DNA from: a virus
IMG/VR virus record: IMGVR_UViG_3300036860_000129
Coordinates: 1-53,419 of that record
DNA length: 53,419 nucleotides
Direction: 5' to 3' (one strand)
Shown here piece by piece: positions 47,883 to 53,419 of the stretch (the first letter of the stretch is position 1; every line of letters starts with the position of its first letter). Under the pieces are notes generated by a model that was not told the DNA's origin, made no database searches, and was given only the letters and a program-made list of their open reading frames with translations. Both the position numbers and the translations under genes were made by a program.

Positions 47883-50041
47883 CAACGACCGACCAGCAGC
47901 GCTACTCATGCCAGGTCTGTGACCGGGATGATCTCACCCTGACCAAGAACGGCCGCGTCCGCAGCCATGCGGCCAACGGGAAGAAGGCGAGCGAGGACAA
48001 CCCGGCCTGCGGCGGAGGCAGTGACTTCCCGGTGCAGTCGACCGAGCTGCACACGCACCGCTTCGAGTACGGGGATGACGGGCACGGTCACTCCGGCTCC
48101 GTCTGCACCGTGGACGGCTGCGGCATGGCCGAGCCCGACGAGAAGCCGGAGTCCGATCCGGTACCGCCGAAGCCGAACCCCTTCCGCGATCCGCTGCCCG
48201 GCGGGGTGCACGACAACTCGGGGATGGTCTCCCGACCGCATGAGGTCCATCACGAAGAGGATCATGCTGATCCCCCGGCGCCGCGTCCCGCCGGACCGGT
48301 CAGTGCGGGTGATTTCCTCGACGGCGCGGACGACGACTACGCCGAACCTGCCGACGACGGGGGCCGCTCGTACTGGCCAGCCCGGTATGACGGGGAGTGC
48401 TCGAACTGCTTCGCCCATTTCGACGCCGGTGATCTGATCCGCAAGGACGACAGCGGAGGATACGAGGCGAAAGAGTGCTGCGGGGAGGGAGCCACACCAC
48501 AGCCGGACCGGCCGAAGTCCGTGGCCCGGACCCTTCCCGTGGTGCGCGGCCGGTACAAGCTCCCCGACCCCGAGACGGGCAAGCCGGTCAGTGCCAGCCG
48601 GTCCAGCAAGTTCGCCGAGGGCATCGCGGACAGCTTCGCCCTGGATCAGTGGCGTCACCGCATGATCCTGGTGGGAGTGCTCAATGATCCGGAGATCCTG
48701 GAGAAGGTCCGTTCCGGCATCCGGGATCTTGAGCCGCTGGCTGCGGTCAAGATCCGCAGGTCGTTCCTGAACGACCGGGCAGAAGACGCCATGAGCGCGG
48801 CCGGTGGGGACATCCGTTCCGGCAAGGGGACCACCCTGCACAAGTTCACCGAGGAGGTGGACGCCGGGCAGCGGGAGCTTGAGAACGTCCCCAAGGAGTT
48901 CCGGCCGGACGCCACCGCGTACCGCCTGGCTCTGGCCGAGTGCGGGTTCCGTCCGGTGAAGGGACTGATCGAGCGCTCCGTGTTCTCTCGCGAGATGAAC
49001 GTCTGCGGGACCTTTGACCGGGTGCTGGAGTGCGTCCGGGACACCGGGGTTCTGGATCTCGACGGCCGCATGGTCACGATCCACGCCGGAGAGTTCGTGA
49101 TCGGGGACGTCAAGTCCGGGGACAACATCGAACACCCGTGGCTGGAGATCCTCATTCAGGAAGCGCTGTACGCGCACGCGATCAACGAGAACGGGGTCGC
49201 GGTGCAGGACGAGCCGGGCGGTCCGTTCCGGTGGGTCCCCCTGACGGAGTTCGGGGTCCCCTCGGTCCGCGAGGACGTCGGGGTCGTCATGCACGTCCCG
49301 TACGGCTCCGGTGAATGCCACTTCTACGCGGCCGACCTGATCACCGGCTGGCGCGGTGCGAAGATCTGCCGGGACAACCGGGACTTCTGGAAGATCAAGC
49401 TCCCGAAGATTCCGATCGCCACCTTCGCGGTGACCGACGGCGGAATGCCCGGGGAACCGGTCCCCGACGAGGAGCCGAACGAGGGTGTCATGGGACCGGT
49501 CTACAACGCCATGGTCAACTCGGCTGATACCACAGCAGCCGAGGACGTCCCACCCAAGACCGAGGGATGGAAGCTGAGCGTTCCGGTCGGTCTCTCCCGT
49601 GATCAGTGGGAGGAGCTGTTCCGGTCGGCGACTACCCGAGAGCAGGCGAACGAGTTCTGGAGGCGGGCGAAGGACGCTAACCTTCCGGGTGACGAGATCA
49701 ATCGCCTGATCGAACTGGTGATCCTCGACGGAGCGCGGGCAGCCGAGGAAGTCGCCCGGGGCCAGAAGCCGCAGACGGCCGTCTCCGGGCCTGGATCAAG
49801 CCGACGCGATGAACCGGTCGCGGAAACGGGTGGATCACGCCCACCGGCCGCACAGCGCCAGGACGGACCGTCTCTGACCGAGCGGGCCCATGCCGTCACC
49901 ACGAAGGCGGAGGCTTCGGCCGTCTGGCACGAGGCGAAGGCCAAGATCAACGAGATGCCGGAGGAGAAGCGACCGGCCGCCCGGGAGTACCTCACCAAAC
50001 TCGAAGGGATCATGAAGGAACGGCTGACCACGGCGCTATAG
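47879..50041 (+). CDS. RecB/Cas4-like PD-(D/E)XK nuclease with zinc-binding N-terminus
   Basis: 720 residues from ATG at 47879. N-terminus has two Cys/His clusters (YSCQVCDRDDLTL ... NPACGGG; SVCTVDGCGMAEPDE) and a third (GECSNCFAHFDAGDLIRKDD ... CCGEG). Nuclease core ~290-500: GKGTTLHKFTEEVDAG, NVCGTFDRVL, then VIGDVKSGDNIEHPWLEILI with GDVKSG and QEALYAHAI, the RecB-type D...ExK/Q-x3-Y pattern with Lys. The last ~150 residues are helical (REQANEFWRRAKDANLPGDE; EKRPAAREYLTKLEGIMKER). Likely trims DNA ends for recombination or replication with the adjoining helicase. Confidence 0.8.
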   Translation: MTTTDQQRYSCQVCDRDDLTLTKNGRVRSHAANGKKASEDNPACGGGSDFPVQSTELHTHRFEYGDDGHGHSGSVCTVDGCGMAEPDEKPESDPVPPKPNPFRDPLPGGVHDNSGMVSRPHEVHHEEDHADPPAPRPAGPVSAGDFLDGADDDYAEPADDGGRSYWPARYDGECSNCFAHFDAGDLIRKDDSGGYEAKECCGEGATPQPDRPKSVARTLPVVRGRYKLPDPETGKPVSASRSSKFAEGIADSFALDQWRHRMILVGVLNDPEILEKVRSGIRDLEPLAAVKIRRSFLNDRAEDAMSAAGGDIRSGKGTTLHKFTEEVDAGQRELENVPKEFRPDATAYRLALAECGFRPVKGLIERSVFSREMNVCGTFDRVLECVRDTGVLDLDGRMVTIHAGEFVIGDVKSGDNIEHPWLEILIQEALYAHAINENGVAVQDEPGGPFRWVPLTEFGVPSVREDVGVVMHVPYGSGECHFYAADLITGWRGAKICRDNRDFWKIKLPKIPIATFAVTDGGMPGEPVPDEEPNEGVMGPVYNAMVNSADTTAAEDVPPKTEGWKLSVPVGLSRDQWEELFRSATTREQANEFWRRAKDANLPGDEINRLIELVILDGARAAEEVARGQKPQTAVSGPGSSRRDEPVAETGGSRPPAAQRQDGPSLTERAHAVTTKAEASAVWHEAKAKINEMPEEKRPAAREYLTKLEGIMKERLTTAL

Positions 50042-50168
50042 AACACTGATTCGACTGGCTGTAGGATAGGCAGTGCAAGGGGATCCCGGAGGACTCTTGG
50101 GCACCGGTAACCGCTGGACCGGGATCCCCGCTCACAGGCAGACAGGCAGACACGAGAACAGGAAGCTC
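50042..50168 (+). promoter_or_regulatory. structured leader upstream of SSB-like gene
   Basis: Contains GGGGATCCCGG (50079-50089) and its exact inverse CCGGGATCCCC (50119-50129), 29 bases apart, plus the short tandem CAGGCAGACAGGCAGAC. TAGGAT at 50062-50067 may be a -10 box. An operator or RNA hairpin controlling the SSB-like gene is possible. Confidence 0.45.
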
Positions 50169-50846
50169 ATGACAGCAACCGGCAACCGCTTCAGCGCTCC
50201 GGCGCGGGCGGAGCAGCGTGCTCCCCGGAGCGCGGAAGAGTACCTCGACGGTGGCGCGTCCGTCGCGGCCAAGTGGCCGAAGGTCGGGTTCGAGGTTGAC
50301 GGGGACGTGATCGGCTGGTCCCCGACGGCGATCCAGATGACGGACATGAAGACCGGCGAGCCCCTGTACTGGGAGAACAAGGTCAAGACGAAGGAGAGCG
50401 AACTCCGCTTCCCCGAGACGTCGAAGGAGAACCCCTGCCTTCAGATCACGATCGATCTCCAGTGCGAGCCGACCGGCGTCACCTGGGAGTCCAACCGGTA
50501 TATCCGAAAGGTGATCGAGGACGACGACGGTGTGCGCACGATGTACGTCAATGGTCAGCTGGCAGCCGCGATCCGCAAGGCCCGTCAGACGGCGGCGCAG
50601 AAGTACAAGCTCGGTGTCCGCTCCGCGCCCCTGGAGGCCGGTGCTCATTGCCGCGTGGTGCGGGGCGAGGACAAGAAGTTCGCGAACGAGTACTACGGCT
50701 TCACGTTCGAGGCGGAGTGGACCCCGGCCGCGCACAACCCGGCGTATCAGAACTCGCTCATGGACTCGACCGAGGGCCCGGACGGCGCCGGAGACGATCC
50801 GTGGGAGACCGGAAGCCAGGCGGAGAGCGAGGAGCCGCCCTTCTAG
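50169..50846 (+). CDS. single-stranded DNA-binding-like protein
   Basis: 225 residues from ATG at 50169. Beta-rich OB-fold-like body (EVDGDVIGWSPTAIQMTDMK; QITIDLQCEPTGVTWESNRY; FANEYYGFTFEAEWTP) with a preceding flexible start, and an acidic C-terminal tip ending EEPPF, the kind of tip SSB proteins use to recruit partners. It follows helicase and nuclease genes and is followed by a strong terminator. Sequence differs from bacterial SSB, so the call rests on layout and the tip. Confidence 0.65.
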   Translation: MTATGNRFSAPARAEQRAPRSAEEYLDGGASVAAKWPKVGFEVDGDVIGWSPTAIQMTDMKTGEPLYWENKVKTKESELRFPETSKENPCLQITIDLQCEPTGVTWESNRYIRKVIEDDDGVRTMYVNGQLAAAIRKARQTAAQKYKLGVRSAPLEAGAHCRVVRGEDKKFANEYYGFTFEAEWTPAAHNPAYQNSLMDSTEGPDGAGDDPWETGSQAESEEPPF

Positions 50847-50878
50847 ACCGGTGAGGTAACCACCTCGCCGTACCAGGG

Positions 50879-50913
50879 AAAGCCCCTCCCGACCAACATC
50901 CGGGAGGGGCTTT
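50879..50913. terminator. bidirectional rho-independent terminator
   Basis: AAAGCCCCTCCCG / CGGGAGGGGCTTT: perfect 13-bp stem, 9-base loop, with A and T runs at the ends, between converging genes. Confidence 0.88.
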
Positions 50914-50921
50914 CTCGTGCC

Positions 50922-51515
50922 CTAGCGCAATGCGATCTTCGGCCACGGCCGGTGAGTGGTCCCTCCGCTGGCGACTACCGGCCAGACGATCTCTTCGTGA
51001 TCTTTGTTCTCCCGCAGGGCGCGGAGCTGGGAGGGCGGGAGCCGGAGCCAGTCGCCCGAGCCGTATTCCGTCAGTTCTCCGAGCCCGTAGGCCATGCGTC
51101 CGGCCACGCGGAGCCAGTCCGCGTCGCATTCGTCATGGGTGAGGTACTGGCGCCCCAGACGGCGCCAGGCAGCCTTCGCCATCTCGTCCTTGTCGGCCGC
51201 ACCGTTCCCGGTGGCGAATTTCTTGAGCGACGCCGGGAGCAGGAGCATGAACGGAATCTTGACCGTCTGGAGCCGGTCCCTGATCACTCCGTGGAGCATG
51301 GGGATGATCCTTGCGGACTCTCCTTTGTAAATTCCCCCGAGTCCCTCGATCACGACCAGCTCGGCCCGGGACGCCTGCGCCGCGACCTGGACATGATTGC
51401 CTACCTCGGTCAGCCGGAGATCACCCTTCGTCCGGGGCTTGATCGCCATCGTCTCCGCCGAGGGCAGAGAGATCCCGGTACAGCTGATCGACAGATCTAC
51501 GCCCATGATCCGCAC
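50922..51515 (-). CDS. RuvC-like Holliday junction resolvase
   Basis: 197 residues from GTG at 51515; GGAGG lies five bases before it. RNase H-type fold: MGVDLSISCTGI (first catalytic Asp, residue 6), VVIEGLGG (Glu about 60) and the C-terminal DECDADWLRVAGRMAYG acidic pair. Resolves four-way DNA junctions before packaging or during recombination. It is the only minus-strand gene among the rightward genes here and diverges from the CopG-like gene across a 57-base gap. Confidence 0.82.
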   Translation of the reverse strand: MRIMGVDLSISCTGISLPSAETMAIKPRTKGDLRLTEVGNHVQVAAQASRAELVVIEGLGGIYKGESARIIPMLHGVIRDRLQTVKIPFMLLLPASLKKFATGNGAADKDEMAKAAWRRLGRQYLTHDECDADWLRVAGRMAYGLGELTEYGSGDWLRLPPSQLRALRENKDHEEIVWPVVASGGTTHRPWPKIALR

Positions 51516-51560
51516 GGGAGCCTCCATATGAAGATCGCTTATTTGTTCTAATGAATGGGG

Positions 51561-51575
51561 TATAATTCGAGTATG
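51561..51575 (+). promoter_or_regulatory. TATAAT box and start of putative leaderless message
   Basis: Consensus TATAAT (51561-51566), six bases, then ATG (51573) of the CopG-like gene. No clear -35 box (CTTATT at 17 bases). Confidence 0.5.
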
Positions 51576-51809
51576 CCAAAGAAACTGAACGAGGAGGACC
51601 GGCTCTCGGAGATGCTGACCGTGGTCACCACGCCCGGGATGCGAGCCCGCCTCGACCACGCCGCAGAACGGCGGGAGACGAAGGACTCGTACCTTGTCCG
51701 CCAGGCCATTCGGGTCTGGCTCGACGAGAACGAACCGATGGGTCAGGCGGAAATCGACGCTCTGACCGCTGCCTACCTGGCCGAGAAGAACAGCAAGAAA
51801 GGAAATTGA
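51573..51809 (+). CDS. CopG/RHH-like DNA-binding regulator
   Basis: 78 residues from ATG at 51573. MLTVVTTPGMRARLDHAAER (strand then helix) and KDSYLVRQAIRVWLDENEPM (second helix) match a ribbon-helix-helix fold, with an acidic C-terminus. Likely a dimeric repressor of its own unit and the ParB-like genes that follow. Start chosen because TATAAT lies six bases upstream, although an ATG at 51555 is in frame. Confidence 0.72.
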   Translation: MPKKLNEEDRLSEMLTVVTTPGMRARLDHAAERRETKDSYLVRQAIRVWLDENEPMGQAEIDALTAAYLAEKNSKKGN

Positions 51810-51811
51810 TC

Positions 51812-52762
51812 TTGACCACCGAAACGAAGCGCGAGGACAACCCCCGCTTCCACGAGATCGCGAACATCTTCCCGCTCATGGATGAGGAGTCTTTCCAGGC
51901 CCTCGTCAAGGACATCGACGAGAACGGGCTCACCGACCCAGTGATCATGCTGGACGGCAAGATCCTCGACGGACGGAACCGGTGGCTGGCCTGCCAGCAG
52001 CTCGGGATCGCTCACCGCGAAGTGAAGTTCGATCAGCTCAAGCTCGGCACCGAGGACCCGCACGCGTTCGTCTGGTCGCGGAACGTCCAGCGGCGCCATC
52101 TGAACGGCGGACAGATCGCCATGGCGGCCGAGAAGCTGGAGACGCTCAAGCGCGGCCAGCGGGCGGATCTCTCCGAAACCTCGCCCGAGGTTTCTGCCCC
52201 CAAGACCCGGAAGCAGATCGCGAAGCAGACCGGCGCGTCTCCCGCGAGCATCGACAAGGCCCGGCGGGTGCGCCGCCAGGGAAAGCCCGAACTGGCTGAG
52301 GCGGTCGAAAAGGGGGATCTCTCCTTGAACGCGGCCGACCGGATCGCCCGCCTGCCCGAGGAGGAGCAGGACGAGGTGCTGAAGTCCGACAAGCCCGCCG
52401 GTGAGGCGGCACGGCGCGAGCAGGGGCGCCAGAAGCGCCCGGTCACCCGCAAGGGCCCCGGTCCGGCCACCGTGATGCGCGGCCACATGACCGGCCACCA
52501 GTCCGGCGTCCGCGACGTGATCCTGATCCACAAGTTCTGGGCGGAGCACGAGGACAAGATCGGCGAGATGGACCTGAAGGATCTCCGGGAGTTCATCAAG
52601 AACCTGGAGGAGGCCCGGCGCGCGGCGTCCCAGCTGCTCACCCTGCTCACCGAGAAGCTCATCCCGGAATGGACGCTGGAGGGCAAGCAGCCTCCCCTCC
52701 TGTCCACGGCACTCAACAAGATCGATGCCGCTGCCAAGAGCGGCGAAGGAGAGAGTGAGTAA
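51812..52762 (+). CDS. ParB-like protein with HTH
   Basis: 316 residues from TTG at 51812 (AAAGGAA seven bases upstream). ParB N-domain: LMDEESFQALVKDIDENGLT, ILDGRNRWLACQQLG, RNVQRRHLNGGQ; then HTH TRKQIAKQTGASPASIDKAR; an Ala/Arg linker; helical C-terminus (DLKDLREFIKNLEEARRAAS). The 20-bp palindrome lies in the segment joining ParB and HTH domains (ETSPEVS). ParB-type proteins bind centromere or operator sites and hydrolyse CTP. No ParA is visible, so plasmid-style partition is unproven; transcription control is the alternative. Confidence 0.8.
   Translation: MTTETKREDNPRFHEIANIFPLMDEESFQALVKDIDENGLTDPVIMLDGKILDGRNRWLACQQLGIAHREVKFDQLKLGTEDPHAFVWSRNVQRRHLNGGQIAMAAEKLETLKRGQRADLSETSPEVSAPKTRKQIAKQTGASPASIDKARRVRRQGKPELAEAVEKGDLSLNAADRIARLPEEEQDEVLKSDKPAGEAARREQGRQKRPVTRKGPGPATVMRGHMTGHQSGVRDVILIHKFWAEHEDKIGEMDLKDLREFIKNLEEARRAASQLLTLLTEKLIPEWTLEGKQPPLLSTALNKIDAAAKSGEGESE
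52175..52194. repeat. 20-bp palindrome, copy 4 (inside ParB-like gene)
   Basis: GAAACCTCGCCCGAGGTTTC, the only fully symmetrical copy. Encodes ETSPEVS. Confidence 0.8.
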
Positions 52763-52768
52763 TCGATC

Positions 52769-53419
52769 ATGGGGATCAGCAAGGAACTGAGGGAGCTGCC
52801 CGCCAGCTCCCTGCGGATCGACCCGCGCGTACAGCGCGTGATCGACCCGCGCCGCGTCACGAAGATCGCGAACAGGTGGGACGACCTCATGGTGGGAGTG
52901 ATCACGGTCTCGCACCGGATCGCCCCCATCCCAGGGACCGTCCTGGAGTCCGGCGAGCCCGAGGAGTTCGTGATCCTCGACGGGCAGACCCGGTGGAACG
53001 CGCTGAAGCAGGTGTGCGGGCAGGACACGACCACCTGCACCATGCTGGCGGAGGTCTTCACCGGCCTGACGCTCAAGGAAGAGGCCAAGATCTTCCTTGA
53101 TCATAACGACCGCAAGGGCGTGACCCCTCTCGACACTTATCGGCTCGCGCTGGTCGCCGAGGAGAAGTGGGCCGTGGACATTCAGGAGATCGCGGGCCGG
53201 TACCGGTGGGCGGTCTCGGGGACCGGGGACGGGACGAAGCGCACGTTCCAGGCGATCGGCGCGGCGAAGAAGATCTATTTCACCGACGAGTCCGGCCGCA
53301 CCCTCGACCGCGTGTTCGCGGTGATCGACGCCGCGTGGCCCACGGAGCGCTCCGGGGTGTGCGGGGAGACCCTGCACGGCATCGGAGGGCTCTATGCCAA
53401 CAACGGCGGGCTTGACATG
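52769..53419 (+). CDS. second ParB-like protein (partial, cut by window end)
   Basis: 217 codons are open to the window end from ATG at 52769, six bases after the first ParB-like gene. RIDPRVQRVIDPRRVTKIAN, FVILDGQTRWNALKQVC (DGQTRW box) and EAKIFLDHNDRKGVTPLDTY follow the ParB-like fold; after that, helical sequence without an obvious HTH so far. Similar paired ParB-like genes occur in actinophages, where the second is often nuclease-like or regulatory. Complete length unknown. Confidence 0.75.
   Translation, partial: MGISKELRELPASSLRIDPRVQRVIDPRRVTKIANRWDDLMVGVITVSHRIAPIPGTVLESGEPEEFVILDGQTRWNALKQVCGQDTTTCTMLAEVFTGLTLKEEAKIFLDHNDRKGVTPLDTYRLALVAEEKWAVDIQEIAGRYRWAVSGTGDGTKRTFQAIGAAKKIYFTDESGRTLDRVFAVIDAAWPTERSGVCGETLHGIGGLYANNGGLDM

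Noticed and set aside
50860-50875. GGTGAGGTAACCACCTCGCC inverted repeat as another operator
   Set aside because: Imperfect and adjacent to the strong terminator; likely incidental to that structure.

Overview
The window is most of the genome of a tailed, siphovirus-type phage of a high-GC Gram-positive host, most likely Streptomyces or a close actinomycete. Evidence: high GC with C/G third positions, many GTG starts, tightly overlapping ATGA/GTGA gene joints, a lysin with an Rpf-type muralytic domain, and a cell-wall protein ending in an LAHTG sortase signal plus excalibur motif. No integrase, tRNA gene, CRISPR array or insertion sequence was found. Both window edges are cut: the tape measure gene at the left and a ParB-like gene at the right. 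Most small genes are named from motifs visible in the translation only; no database was searched.

Layout. (1) Bases 1-25000, minus strand, read right to left: terminase large subunit, holin-like and small membrane proteins, portal, a giant 2H-phosphoesterase/MuF/protease fusion, a proline-rich micro-ORF, major capsid protein, a set of beta-rich structural proteins (one with a carbohydrate-binding-like head and tandem repeats, one SGNH hydrolase), head-tail connectors, tail chaperones G and GT with a -1 slippery site, and the tape measure protein. (2) 25000-31800, minus: a hairpin-rich probable noncoding RNA, the lysin (Rpf + NlpC/P60 + LysM), an RmlB-like sugar-nucleotide dehydratase, a papain-like protease, a second NlpC/P60-like protein, an HNH nuclease and the sortase-anchored protein. 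(3) 31900-36850, minus: a translationally coupled 7-deazaguanine DNA-modification operon (ParB-like, DpdA, QueC, QueD, QueE, FolE) followed by a possible small terminase. (4) 36880-39410, minus: very small zinc-ribbon and membrane proteins plus a PD-(D/E)XK nuclease. (5) 39460-43782, minus: one 1440-residue protein carrying primase-helicase, exonuclease and family A DNA polymerase. (6) 44025-44120: a divergent promoter between an excisionase-like regulator and a rightward early operon (44120-50846: LuxR-like HTH, small proteins, helicase, RecB/Cas4-like nuclease, SSB-like protein). (7) 50922-53419: a RuvC-like resolvase (minus) divergent from a CopG-like repressor and two ParB-like proteins (plus).

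How it fits together: FolE, QueD, QueE and QueC should make preQ0 from GTP, and DpdA should insert it into phage DNA, probably as dPreQ0, to evade host restriction. DNA is copied by the fused replisome protein, whose linker-coding DNA holds eight copies of a 7-mer and inverted 12-mers resembling an origin. Unusual DNA-level structure includes a 20-bp palindrome in four copies (three encoding the same peptide in frame), a 181-bp element in two inverted copies with a third 18-bp core inside a gene, a recurring TATGAT promoter box at 29-39 nt before start codons, and four -10-like boxes placed exactly 6 nt before an ATG, which suggests leaderless mRNAs.
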